From UBA6912 sp963792895 (lineage in GTDB: Bacteria; Actinomycetota; Acidimicrobiia; Spongiisociales; UBA5794): a stretch of 64,000 nt of DNA. Position 1 is the first letter of the stretch. Every line of letters begins with the position of its first letter. Shown one piece after another: positions 9,618 to 17,706 of the stretch. The stretch spans positions 1 to 64,000 of the forward strand of contig CAWBYA010000002.1 of assembly GCA_963792895.1 (NCBI GenBank), in the 5' to 3' direction. Under the pieces are notes generated by a model. It was not told the DNA's origin and did not search any database. It saw nothing but the letters and a program-made list of their open reading frames with translations. The position numbers and the translations under genes are program-made.

Positions 9618-10607
9618 GTGAAGGTCATCGACATGCATGTCCACTACTACCTGCCGGAGTTCGTGGAGGCCATTCGTAGCGCCGACGCATTCGACACATA
9701 CATCCGCGACGATGGCCGCATCGTCGTGGTGTGGCGTGGTGGTGTCACTCTCACTGTGCCGCAGCCCCACCCGGACGTTGACGTGCGGCTCGCGATGATG
9801 GACCAACTGGGGATCGACGTGCAGGTGCTTTCGGTGCCGTCGCCCAGCGCCTACTTCGTGGAGGGCGATGAAGCCGTCAGGGTGGCGCAGATCGTCAACG
9901 ACGGTTTTGCCGGCATCGTTGGGGATCATCCCGACCGCTTCCGCGCCCTTGCCGCCCTTCCCCTGAAGAACGTGGACGATTCCATCACAGAGCTCGAGCG
10001 GTGCATCGACGAACTCGGTTTCCCCGGGGCGATGCTGCTCACGAACATCGATGGCGAGATGCTCGACTCCGAGCGGCTCGAACCGTTCTGGGAGGCGGCG
10101 AGCGGGATGCACGCGCTCATCTACGTGCACCCGACGCTACCCACCAATACGCTTCATCTCGAGGACTACAGCCTCGCGATCGCGCTGGGCTTCTTCCAGG
10201 AGACGAATCTCGCCTTGTCCCGTCTGGTCTTCAGCGGCGTGTTCGAGCGTCACCAGGGGATCCGGTGGGTCTTCTCACATGCCGGGGGGACGATGCCGTT
10301 CATGTTCCCCCGCCTCGACAACTACTACCGCCAGTTCCCGCAGTGCCGGGAGCACATCGTGAAGCCGCCGACCGAATACCTCGCAACGCTGATGTACGAC
10401 ACGGCAACTACGCACGTTCCTGCGTTGCGGTGCGCCATCGAGACGTACGGCGTCGATCGCCTCGTGTACGGGAGTGACTATCCGCACATCCCAGGCGGGA
10501 GCGGCCCCTACATTCAGGCGGTCGAGGACCTCGCACTGGCCGACGACGAACGGGCTGAGGTGTTCGGAGGACGCGCACAGCGCCTCCTCGAGGGCGGTTA
10601 CGCCTGA
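9618..10607 (+). CDS. Amidohydrolase family 2 protein, ACMSD-like decarboxylase/hydrolase
   Basis: TIM-barrel metalloenzyme (PF04909) of 329 residues. VIDMHVHYYLP holds the N-terminal HxH metal ligands, YVHPTLP the next His, SHAGGTMPF the following His, and YGSDYPH the catalytic Asp. These match the aminocarboxymuconate-semialdehyde/resorcylate decarboxylase group. GTG 9618 is preferred because GGAGGG lies at 9609-9614 and family members start right at this point, but a GTG at 9567 overlapping the CMD stop is a real alternative that would keep the 4-bp overlap pattern. It closes the plus-strand run and converges on the xanthine-dehydrogenase relic. Confidence 0.88.
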   Translation: MKVIDMHVHYYLPEFVEAIRSADAFDTYIRDDGRIVVVWRGGVTLTVPQPHPDVDVRLAMMDQLGIDVQVLSVPSPSAYFVEGDEAVRVAQIVNDGFAGIVGDHPDRFRALAALPLKNVDDSITELERCIDELGFPGAMLLTNIDGEMLDSERLEPFWEAASGMHALIYVHPTLPTNTLHLEDYSLAIALGFFQETNLALSRLVFSGVFERHQGIRWVFSHAGGTMPFMFPRLDNYYRQFPQCREHIVKPPTEYLATLMYDTATTHVPALRCAIETYGVDRLVYGSDYPHIPGGSGPYIQAVEDLALADDERAEVFGGRAQRLLEGGYA

Positions 10608-10831
10608 GCCGCGCCGGCGCTGCCTCTCGGCGGGCTTGAAGCGGCTGGCGGCCGCGGCATCGCCTCGCCGTGCTCGACATCGGACGCGGAGGACGGGAGC
10701 CTGGCTGAGGCGGATGAGTCGAGACGTCGCAGGGTCGCCGTGCGCTCGTTGCCTCCGGAGTGAAGGACATCGGTGCGCAACCCGGAATCTCGGCCGGCGA
10801 AGCTCGCGTCTCGGTCTTGGGCGTCTGAAGG

Positions 10832-13043
10832 TCAGCCTCGGCCGTATCGGACCAGCCGCTCTCGGGCAATGGGAAGGCGATCCACCGCGTGCTCGCCGGC
10901 CTCTCCGAGAGCGTCGGCGACGGCGTTGGCGATGGCAGCGCTGGCTCCGATGACGCCCGCTTCGCCGGCGCCCTTGGCCCCAATGGGGTTGTGCTCCGTC
11001 GGCCCCGACTCGAAGATGACGGCGGATATCGGCGGCACGTCCCCGATGTTGGGAACGATGTATTGCATCAGCGTGGAGGCCTGCGGCTGACCCCACTCGT
11101 CGTACGGGAGAGCTTCGTGGAGCGCTGCCCCGACTCCCATCGCGGTCGCTCCGACCAGCTGCCCGACGACCGACTCCCGGTCAATCACATGCCCGCAGTC
11201 GTATCCCACCACCATCCGTTCCACCCGGACGTCGCCCGTGGTGTCATCGACGCGAACCATGGCGAGGTGCGCCCCGAACCCGTAGGTAGGGCGCGCCATG
11301 ACGTGGCGGCCCAACACCCGAAGCGGGGCAAGGTCCTTCCAGGCGAGCTCGTCGTCTCCGGCGATGAATCCCTCTGCGGTGTGGGTGACATGCGCCGGAG
11401 TCGTCTCCAGCATCGTCGCCGCTCGGGCGGCGGCCTCCTGGACCAGGCGCGAGACGGCGTCCACGATCGCGTTCGACACGAAGACCGTCGTGCGGCTGGC
11501 GAAGGTCGCCCCGGCCACCGTCGTGGGCCCGGCTGTCGCCGCTGAGAACGTCGACGAGATCCGGCGGCACTCCCAGGGCTGCGGCGAGCACGCGGCGCGC
11601 CATCACGTCGAGGCCCTGACCGACATCGGTGGCGGAGGTCCCCAACAGGAAACGGCCTTCCGGTGTCAACTCCAGCTCGAGGGTCTCCTCTTCGCCGAGG
11701 CCGGAATGCGTGACGAAGACCCCCCAACCGAGCCCAACCCGTTCCCCTGCCGAGCGGCGTTGCTCTCGCTCCTGTGTCCAGTTGGCGTAGCCGAGTCTGC
11801 GGCAGAGGTCGTCGAGCATCATTGGGTAGTCGCCGCCGTCGAAGATCGGGTCGTGGTCGCCGCGTCCGAGGCGCTGCCGGTGCGGGATCTCGACGGGACG
11901 GACGAGGTTGCGGCGACGCAGTTCCAGCGGGTCCATCCCGAGCCTTGCGGCAGCCATGTCGATCATCCGCTCTCGCACGAAGGCGGTCTCGCCCGCCGCC
12001 GGGCCACGAACCGTGCCGACCGGCGTCCGCGTCGTGGCGACGCCGTGGCACCGTAGGTCGAGGCCCGCCCACCGGTACGGACCGGGCAACGTCTCGACGA
12101 TGATCTCCGCAACCCTGGCGCCGATGGGTCGCGGGATAGGCGCCGACGTCGTAGCGCACGTCATCGTGGAGGCTCGAGGAAGCGACCGCCACCGGAGACG
12201 ACGATGCGGGCGCGATGATGTTGCTCGCCGGCGTGGTTGATGGCGACGAGGTGGTCGCGGCGCCGCTCGTTCCACCGGACAGGGCGTCCTGTGACCCTGG
12301 CAGCCCACGGAACGAGGAAGTCCTCCGGGTAGAGCTCGCCGCGCACACCGAACATCCCGCCGACATCCACTCGGTGGCAGATCACCGACGAGGGTGGGAT
12401 GCCGAAGAAGGCGGCCACGCTGGACCGGGTGAATTGGACGAACTTCGTCGGGCCCCACAGATCCAGTACGCCGTCACGCCACTGTGGCGACGATGCCGCG
12501 CGGCTCGATCGGCAGCCCGGTGTGGCGCCCGGTGGTGAACGTCGCCTCGATGATCACACAGTCGCTTTCGGCGTCGACCTCGCCGAAGACGGCGGCGATC
12601 TCGGAGAGCACGTTGTTGCGTCCGTCGTCCCAGATCGGCGCAGGTTCGTCGGCGGTGACATCGGAGACTGCCGGCAGAGGATCGATGTCGGCGAAGCACC
12701 AGGTTGGCGGCCTCCTCAGCGAGGGCAGGACTGTCGGCCACCACGACGGCAACCGGCTCCCCGACGTAGCGCACCTCGTCGGTCGCGATGACCGGTTGGA
12801 GCCTGCCCGCCATCTCGTCGGTCTGGAACTTGCGAATCGGGATGGTGGGCACGACATCGAGGTCGCTCGCCGTCAGCACGGCGTGGACGCCTGGCATCGA
12901 ATGGGCTTCATCGGTGTCGATTGCCGTTCAGCGTGCCGTGGGCGAAGACACTGCGCACGACGCTCATCGCCAGCTCGCCCGGCCGGTCGCACGTCACCGA
13001 CATAGCCGCCAAGGCCGCGAACGAACCGCTCCGGCGACGTCAT
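10832..13043 (-). pseudogene. Xanthine dehydrogenase/CO dehydrogenase-type molybdopterin large subunit, multiply frameshifted
   Basis: Pieces in all three minus frames follow the gene order of a molybdenum hydroxylase large subunit: SPERFVRGLGGYVGDV at the start, MPGVHAVLTASDLDVVP, YVGEPVAVVVADS, DVGGMFGVRGE (GGxFG motif), TVRGPAAGETAFV, DVGQGLDVMARR, and GAKGAGEAG near the end, which carries the catalytic Glu. About seven frame changes are needed, near 13000, 12940, 12695, 12475, 12175, 12140 and 11530. The motifs themselves are preserved. No iron-sulfur or FAD subunit gene lies next to it. Either the consensus is poor here or the gene is newly dead. An upstream in-frame ATG at 13106 is possible. 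Confidence 0.7.
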
Positions 13044-13415
13044 CGTGGCTGCTTGGATCTCGCGGATCGATGACGGTGAAGGGCTTGGCGCCGGTCGCTC
13101 AGTCATTGTAGGGACCACCCCGGCGACGGTCGTCGGGGGCGAGGAGCCAGGCAACCACTCCACATGTGGCCGCGTCCGTCGCCACCCGGTGGCGGCCACG
13201 CCAGACATCGTGACGAGGTCGGCGAGGACGGAGGTGCGTTCGGTTTCCCTTTGCTCGACACCGGCCGGCGGGCCCCTCTTGCCGGGCAGAACGGTGTGGG
13301 CGACTGCTTTGCTCGCCGTTCGCGCTCATCGGTTGCTGACACCTCCGTGCGGCGGTATACACTACACCAAGCGCCACGAGCCACCGCTCGACCGACGACC
13401 GGGGAGGTCACCGCC

Positions 13416-13745
13416 TTGCACGTTGTGCGCTGGAAGACCGCTGAGCCCTATGTGCCGGCGGGGCACGAAGGAGTCGTCAACCGTCTCCTCGCGGGGAAGG
13501 CCGAGGGAGGAGTCGAAGCCGTCAGCATTTGGCACGGGACCCTGGAACCGGGTGGCTTCGCCGAGCCTCACGTCCACGAGCGCTCCATCCAAATCTACGT
13601 TGGGTTGTCCGGACGGATGGATGTAGAGACCCCTACAGGGGCAGTCAGCATCGACCGCGGCGACGCGGTCGGGTCCGACGCCGGCACCGGACCTCGGCGT
13701 TCTGAGCGACTCGGATGCGGGTGGTGCTCGATGCCAACGTGTTGA
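13416..13745 (+). CDS. Cupin-domain protein, apparently truncated at the C-terminus
   Basis: GGGGAGGT at 13401-13408 precedes a TTG start. The first ~85 residues look like a cupin beta-barrel half: WHGTLEPGGFAEPHVHERS supplies the GX5HXH-type metal motif, followed by IQIYVGLSGRMDVETPTGAV. After about codon 90 the sequence loses cupin character, becoming Cys-, Arg- and Gly-rich, and the frame overlaps the start of the PIN toxin by 31 bp. The loss lies near 13665-13700. This suggests the cupin end was replaced when the PIN gene arrived. The 309-bp gap upstream (13107-13415) holds no gene and only an AT-richer GGTATACACTACACC that might be a promoter. Confidence 0.55.
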   Translation: MHVVRWKTAEPYVPAGHEGVVNRLLAGKAEGGVEAVSIWHGTLEPGGFAEPHVHERSIQIYVGLSGRMDVETPTGAVSIDRGDAVGSDAGTGPRRSERLGCGWCSMPTC

Positions 13746-14113
13746 TCTCTGCGGCGATCAGTGAAGGTCCGTCGCACCGGATCGTGCAAGCTTGGCTGCA
13801 GAACCAGCGGTTCGAGTTGGTGATCTGCGATCGGCTGCTCGGGGAAGTGCGCAGCGCGTTGACCGAGCGGCGGCGTATTCGGAAGTGGAGCTCGGTTGAC
13901 GCTGCCGACCTGTATGTGACGACCTTGGGACCCGATCCGGCGCCAGGTCCGGCGCTGACCAGGGACCCTGACGACGACTACGTGATCCGCCTGGCCCAGG
14001 CTCACGACGTCGACTACATCGTCAGCGGTGATGCCTACCTTCTCGGGTGGGACGAGCAGGATCCCCCGGTGATCCCACCGGCGGAGTTCGAGGCGAGACT
14101 GAGTCAATGCTGA
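13715..14113 (+). CDS. PIN-domain putative toxin (VapC/TIGR00305-type)
   Basis: A 132-residue PIN nuclease. MRVVLDANVLISAAI supplies the first Asp, LVICDRLLGEVRSAL a conserved Glu, and TRDPDDDYVIRLAQAHDVDYIVSGD the later Asp cluster. These acidic residues coordinate Mg for RNA cleavage. Toxins of this family usually follow a small antitoxin gene, but here the upstream neighbour is a truncated cupin and no antitoxin is visible on either strand, so this is an orphan or a rearranged module. It sits just outside the first tRNA-like repeat copy. Confidence 0.8.
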   Translation: MRVVLDANVLISAAISEGPSHRIVQAWLQNQRFELVICDRLLGEVRSALTERRRIRKWSSVDAADLYVTTLGPDPAPGPALTRDPDDDYVIRLAQAHDVDYIVSGDAYLLGWDEQDPPVIPPAEFEARLSQC

Positions 14114-14260
14114 GCGTCCACCGTCAGCGCTTGGGCCGCGGCTGGGCCGCGAGACGACGAAAACTGATGCAAGACGACTCGAACCAACAAGAGGCAAAAC
14201 ACAAGGTCAACGCACGATTCCCATGCAAACCCCGAGGTCATCCAAACCGGTCCGCACTGA

Positions 14261-14349
14261 CTACGGATCAGAAGGATGGGGCCTGTCGCAAGCGACAGGG
14301 TCGAGTCCCTCCGGGCGCGCTGCCGAAAACCGTTGCAGCGCAACGGTTT
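14261..14349 (+). repeat. tRNA-Arg(ACG) 3'-half-like repeat, copy 1, with downstream hairpin
   Basis: The 57 bp at 14261-14317 are identical to copy 2. Just before it, CTGA pairs with TCAG around a 7-nt loop CTACGGA, like an ACG anticodon arm, and the end TCGAGTCCCTCCGGGCG resembles a T-arm plus acceptor 3' strand. Between them sits CCTGTCGCAAGCGACAGG, a perfect hairpin not normal for tRNA-Arg. There is no 5' half, so it is not a working tRNA. A 10-bp hairpin (AAACCGTTGC, loop AGC) follows at 14327-14349, as a terminator would after a tRNA. Confidence 0.6.
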
Positions 14350-14404
14350 CTGCATGATGGAGGTCTCTCGACCTTCTGACGTTTGGGAGCCAATCGCGCG
14401 CGTT

Positions 14405-14590
14405 TCAGAGCAGCTCGGTGAATCCCTCCACGGTGAGATCCGCCTGACGCAGAATCGAACGCAGCGTGCCTCGCGCCAACTCGCGATGCATTGGAACGAT
14501 CACCGTCCGGTTGGCTTCGTTCCGTAGCTTCAGATGACTGCCGCGTCGACTCACCTCCAAGAATCCGATCTTGGCGAGGGCGCTAACCAC
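14405..14590 (-). CDS. hicA: HicA-type mRNA interferase toxin, separated from hicB by an IS
   Basis: A 61-residue protein, MVSALAKIGF then RRGSHLKLR (the catalytic His motif GSH), VPMHRELARGTLRSILRQ and LTVEGF. This is the double-stranded-RNA-binding-like fold of HicA. The minus-strand sequence that would precede it now lies beyond an IS481-family insertion. Rejoining across the target duplication, an older frame starting in the hicB stop (GTGA) would read MSPSLPVLSGR and then a TAG stop just before this GTG. The present GTG start gives a nearly full-length toxin without that leader. Its own promoter would have to come from the IS. Confidence 0.75.
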   Translation of the reverse strand: MVSALAKIGFLEVSRRGSHLKLRNEANRTVIVPMHRELARGTLRSILRQADLTVEGFTELL

Positions 14591-14595
14591 CTAGC

Positions 14596-15669
14596 TGTAC
14601 TCGGCCATCAGGTTGGTGACACTCGGCTGATGGGTGGTCGTCGTCCGAGTGAGCTGTGTTTGCGTTGATGGTTGTAGTTCTCGATCCATGATGGCAGGGT
14701 TTGGGCTCGTTCGTCGTTGCTGGTGAAGACCTGTTTGTAGGCCCATTCGGTTTGGAGAGTCCGGTTGAATCGTTCGACCTTGCCGTTTTGCCAGGGGCAG
14801 TGGGGGCGGATGGTGACGTGACGGACCCCCATAACGTTGAGGGTGTCGGTGAAGGCGATGCTTTTGGTATATGACCAGTGGTTGTCGGTCATCACCGCTT
14901 CGATCCTGCCGATGCCCTGAACAGCGAAGTATTCAGCGGCCCGCAGCAAGAACCCGGCCGCTGTGGCGCCCTGTTCATTGTTGTGGATCTCGGAGTAGGC
15001 GAGCCGGCTGTGGTCATCGACGGCTGAGTGGATGTAGTCGTAGCCGATACGGGCCTTCTTCTTTTCGGCGGTGACGATCTGTCGTCCCCATGCTTTCCAG
15101 CCGCCACCGTCAGGGATCCTGCCGATCTTCTTGACATCGATATGGATCAGCTCTCCTGGAGTGTCCCGTTCATAGCGGGTGGTCGTCTGTTTCGAGGCAC
15201 GGATCACGGCTCCGGTCAACGGATCACACTCGAACAGATACGGCATCCGGTGGCGGCGCAGGATCCGACTGATCGTCCGCGCCGGCACACCGAGCTCGTC
15301 GGCGAGCCGATCCGGCCCCACCCGCAACCGACGCCGTGCAGCCACCACCTGCTCCTCAACCACAGCAGAGGTTCGGCTCGGAGACGTATACGGCCGCGAT
15401 GACCGATCCACCAGCCCCACCTCGCCCTCAACGTCCCAACGGGCCACCCAACGATGTGCACACTGACGCGAAATCCCCATCGCTTTCGCCACATGAGCGA
15501 TCGGCATCCCCTCCACACGGACCCGCTGCACCAGCAGACGACGCCCATAAACCGTGAGACGAGCATTACGGTGACCCATGAAGACCTCCAGTGGGTGTTG
15601 ACGGCAATCACCACTCCACTCGGAGGTCTTCACCCAATCAAACTGTCACCAACGTCCTGACCGGATACA
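14596..15669 (-). mobile_element. Complete IS481-family insertion sequence with 6-bp target duplication
   Basis: The element is 1074 bp. Its ends are imperfect inverted repeats beginning TGTA and sharing GTTGGTGACA (left end from 14596, right end read inward from 15669). It is flanked by CCTAGC on both sides (14590-14595 and 15670-15675), a 6-bp duplication. CCTAGC fits the NCTAGN target preference described for IS481 itself. It carries one transposase gene and lies between hicB and hicA. Ends, duplication and open frame are intact, so insertion is recent. Confidence 0.88.
14608..15579 (-). CDS. IS481-family transposase
   Basis: A 323-residue transposase starting at MGHRNARLTVYGR, the usual first residues in this family. 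An N-terminal helix-turn-helix (IAHVAKAMGISRQCAHRW) is followed by a second HTH (GVPARTISRILRR) and the DDE integrase core: D in HIDVKKIG, D in MTDNHWSY and E in GKVERFNRT. All three catalytic acids are present and the frame is uninterrupted. A longer reading from 15633 includes IS-end DNA and is less likely. It occupies nearly the whole element. Confidence 0.92.
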   Translation of the reverse strand: MGHRNARLTVYGRRLLVQRVRVEGMPIAHVAKAMGISRQCAHRWVARWDVEGEVGLVDRSSRPYTSPSRTSAVVEEQVVAARRRLRVGPDRLADELGVPARTISRILRRHRMPYLFECDPLTGAVIRASKQTTTRYERDTPGELIHIDVKKIGRIPDGGGWKAWGRQIVTAEKKKARIGYDYIHSAVDDHSRLAYSEIHNNEQGATAAGFLLRAAEYFAVQGIGRIEAVMTDNHWSYTKSIAFTDTLNVMGVRHVTIRPHCPWQNGKVERFNRTLQTEWAYKQVFTSNDERAQTLPSWIENYNHQRKHSSLGRRPPISRVSPT

Positions 15670-15702
15670 CCTAGCGCCCAGACAGGACGGGCAGGCTCGG
15701 GC

Positions 15703-15903
15703 TCACGCCGGGATGACAACCGGAGCGATGATGGGAGAATCGATGTGATCGGGGAGCGGCTGGTCCTCGTAGTAGAGCTCGAGGGCCTCGCGGAGGTTAC
15801 TCAAGGCTCCCTCCACGCTCTCTCCCTGGCTGGTGACCTCTACTTCGAGGCAGCGGGCGACGTACCGGGGCGGCCCATGGGTGACGGCGGCGGTGAATCG
15901 CAT
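15703..15903 (-). CDS. hicB: HicB-family antitoxin
   Basis: A 66-residue partial-RNase-H-fold protein: MRFTAAVTHGPPRYVARCLEV, then TSQGESVEGALSNLREALELY, the HicB signature. The usual C-terminal DNA-binding domain is missing, as in short HicB proteins. It reads toward hicA on the same strand, and before the IS insertion its TGA would have overlapped a GTG of the hicA frame. Uncoupling from hicA probably changes the toxin to antitoxin ratio, with the antitoxin keeping its native promoter. Confidence 0.75.
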   Translation of the reverse strand: MRFTAAVTHGPPRYVARCLEVEVTSQGESVEGALSNLREALELYYEDQPLPDHIDSPIIAPVVIPA

Positions 15904-16075
15904 GGTCAGGAGTCTACGGCCACCAACCGTGTCCGTGGGTGCCCCGTGGTGCGGGTGCCAAGGGAACCATTCGCCGTTGATGGCTGTGGACGGCCACGGA
16001 TGCCAGTGGAAGCAGAAGCCTTCCGATTCGGGCTGTGTGTCGGGCTGTGGATGTCCGTGGACGCTGCTTGGAGAT

Positions 16076-16171
16076 CTACGGATCAGAAGGATGGGGCCTG
16101 TCGCAAGCGACAGGGTCGAGTCCCTCCGGGCGTGCCACCCGAAACCCCTGCGCAGGCGGGCGGGGGTTTCT
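16076..16171 (+). repeat. tRNA-Arg 3'-half-like repeat, copy 2, with downstream hairpin
   Basis: Positions 16076-16132 are identical over 57 bp to copy 1. Here the end reads GGGCGTGCCA, so a CCA-like 3' end is visible. A G+C-rich inverted repeat (GAAACCCC ... GGGGTTTC) follows at 16141-16171, again terminator-like. The upstream anticodon stem pairing seen in copy 1 is absent. The gap between hicB and the RHH gene (15904-16407) otherwise holds only this repeat and the RHH operators. Confidence 0.6.
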
Positions 16172-16338
16172 GTCGCGCCGAGGGTGCGCCCACGCTCGGC
16201 GAACCGACCGTTGGGAGCCATTCTCTTTCTCCGGCGACGTTCGAGGAGCTCAAGGCCCTTCCGTGCAAGCGATATGTGCGGTTGCGTCATAACGCGATGA
16301 CCGCTCGGGACTGCCGGATCGAGAGCGGTAGGAGGTGC

Positions 16339-16399
16339 GCGATATCGCTCTTGGCAGCTGGTGTTCTGGGTGGTTGCGGTGTCTCGATATCGCGATATC
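16339..16399. promoter_or_regulatory. Palindromic operators of the RHH-Doc module
   Basis: GATATCGCGATATC at 16386-16399 is a perfect 14-bp palindrome ending 8 bp before the antitoxin ATG, and GCGATATCGC at 16339-16348 is a second perfect palindrome sharing the GCGATATC half-site. Paired palindromes directly upstream of a ribbon-helix-helix antitoxin fit conditional autoregulation by the toxin-antitoxin complex. Confidence 0.6.
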
Positions 16400-16407
16400 A
16401 TGACCAT

Positions 16408-16626
16408 ATGGCGAAGGACATCAAACAAACCACCGTCCGGCTCCCCGAAGACCTCGCCGACGACGCCGAAACCGTCGCCCGCGTCAAGGGCACCAGCGTC
16501 AACGCCCTGATCATCGACGCCCTCAAGGCGGAGATCGAGCGGGTCCGCCAGGACGAGGACTTCACCAGCCGCGCCAAGCGGCTACTCGAACGCGACCGGG
16601 AACTGTTGGAACGCCTCGCCCGGTGA
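16408..16626 (+). CDS. Ribbon-helix-helix antitoxin
   Basis: A 72-residue protein with MAKDIKQTTVRLPEDLADDA, the beta-strand of an RHH DNA-binding domain, followed by VARVKGTSVNALIIDAL for the two helices and a charged C-terminal helix rich in Arg and Glu that likely wraps the toxin. Its stop overlaps the Doc GTG by 4 bp. Palindromic operators lie directly upstream. The antitoxin role follows from this gene order. Confidence 0.82.
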   Translation: MAKDIKQTTVRLPEDLADDAETVARVKGTSVNALIIDALKAEIERVRQDEDFTSRAKRLLERDRELLERLAR

Positions 16627-17045
16627 CCCGCTACGTCACGCTGGCCGAGTACTTCTGGCTGGCAGAACAAGTCACCGGCGTCGACGCCGACACCCTCGCC
16701 AAGGCAGCACGCTCCGACCTGGCCGACTCCGCCTTGCATGCGCCACAAGCCGGGTTCGGGGACACCGAGTTCTACCCGGACGTGTTCGACAAGGCCGCGG
16801 TGCTGGTGTGCCGGCTGGCGTGGAACCACCCGCTGCCCGATGGGAACAAGCGGGCCGCGTGGGCGGCGCTGGTGTTGTTCATCGACTTGAACGACGGGGT
16901 CTGGGATCCCGACCCGCCCGACATCGACCAAGCCGAGGAAGCCATGCTGGCGATCGCCGCCGGCGACGTCGACGAGGCCTGGACGGCGCAGTGGCTGCGC
17001 GAACCGAGTCCGCTTCGAAGGAGACGACTGAGATTGCCGATGTAG
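16623..17045 (+). CDS. doc: Doc-family (Fic fold) death-on-curing toxin
   Basis: A 140-residue protein beginning at GTG 16623. HPLPDGNKRAAW is the Doc/Fic catalytic motif, in which the His and Arg act on a nucleotide triphosphate; Doc phosphorylates EF-Tu. An N-terminal EYFWLAEQVTGVDADTLAKAARSDL and ADSALHAPQAGFGDTEFYPD are typical of Doc from Actinobacteria. The C-terminal tail RRRRLRLPM is basic. Together with the RHH gene it forms a complete, apparently intact type II toxin-antitoxin operon. Confidence 0.85.
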   Translation: MTRYVTLAEYFWLAEQVTGVDADTLAKAARSDLADSALHAPQAGFGDTEFYPDVFDKAAVLVCRLAWNHPLPDGNKRAAWAALVLFIDLNDGVWDPDPPDIDQAEEAMLAIAAGDVDEAWTAQWLREPSPLRRRRLRLPM

Positions 17046-17297
17046 AAATCGCCACACGCCGCCACGGCGATGTGCGGTTCTGGAGGCAATGGTCACTCGC
17101 ACCTGCAGCTTGCCAATCCGTGCGGCCACGACCGACTTGCTCTCGACGTACTGGTACGAGAGCATCCAGACAAGCCTCGAGGGCAAGCGGCGGTGTGCAT
17201 CGGTTCATGCTGAGACGGACCTCGACGATGGCAAGACCAGATCGACCCGAGGAGGAGGGGACCAGCGTGAGGGGAGGCTGGCTGCATATCGGCGGAA

Positions 17298-17706
17298 TGA
17301 ATCACCCCGGGTTTCGTAGAGGCTGGGTCTATTGGGTGACTGCCTCGGGGGTTGTGCTCGTTTGACGGTAGTAGGCGGTTTCGTGGGCGGCGGGGGTGGT
17401 GAACTGGCGGCGACCGGGGAGGATCTCTCCGTGACGGCGCCGGTGGTTGAACCAGTCGACGTACTCGAGGGTGGCGAACTCGACCTCCTCGATGCCCTGC
17501 CAGAGCCCGTGGGGGTAGATGAGTTCCCACTTGTAGAGGCCGTTGAACGACTCGATCATCGCGTTGTCGTAGCTGTCTCCTTTGGATCCGACGGATGCGA
17601 CCACGCCGTTGTCGGCGAGGCGCTGGGAGTACCGAACGGACAGGTATTGACCAGGTTCAACCAGTCGTTGCAACACCAGCTTGTTGAACAGAGCGTAGGT
17701 GCTCAT
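17298..17706 (-). pseudogene. Truncated IS3-family transposase (OrfB C-terminus)
   Basis: The minus-strand reading GQYLSVRYSQRL, VVASVGSKGDSYDNAMIES, NGLYKWELI and YVDWFNHRR matches the last ~110 residues of IS3-group OrfB, including the last catalytic Glu region. The N-terminal two thirds are gone; the first ~18 codons of the open frame (17652-17706) are IS30 end DNA. The IS3 left end is recognisable at 17298 as TGAATCACCCCGGG. The 250 bp between doc and this relic hold no recognisable gene. Confidence 0.8.

Noticed and set aside
10474..10953. Plus-strand frame over the 3' end of the Mo-hydroxylase
   Set aside because: Ser/Arg-rich shadow; minus strand has the conserved GAKGAGEAG and related motifs.
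14257..14320. Functional tRNA-Arg gene at repeat copy 1
   Set aside because: Only the 3' half is recognisable; there is no acceptor 5' strand or D-arm upstream, and the variable/T region contains an extra hairpin.
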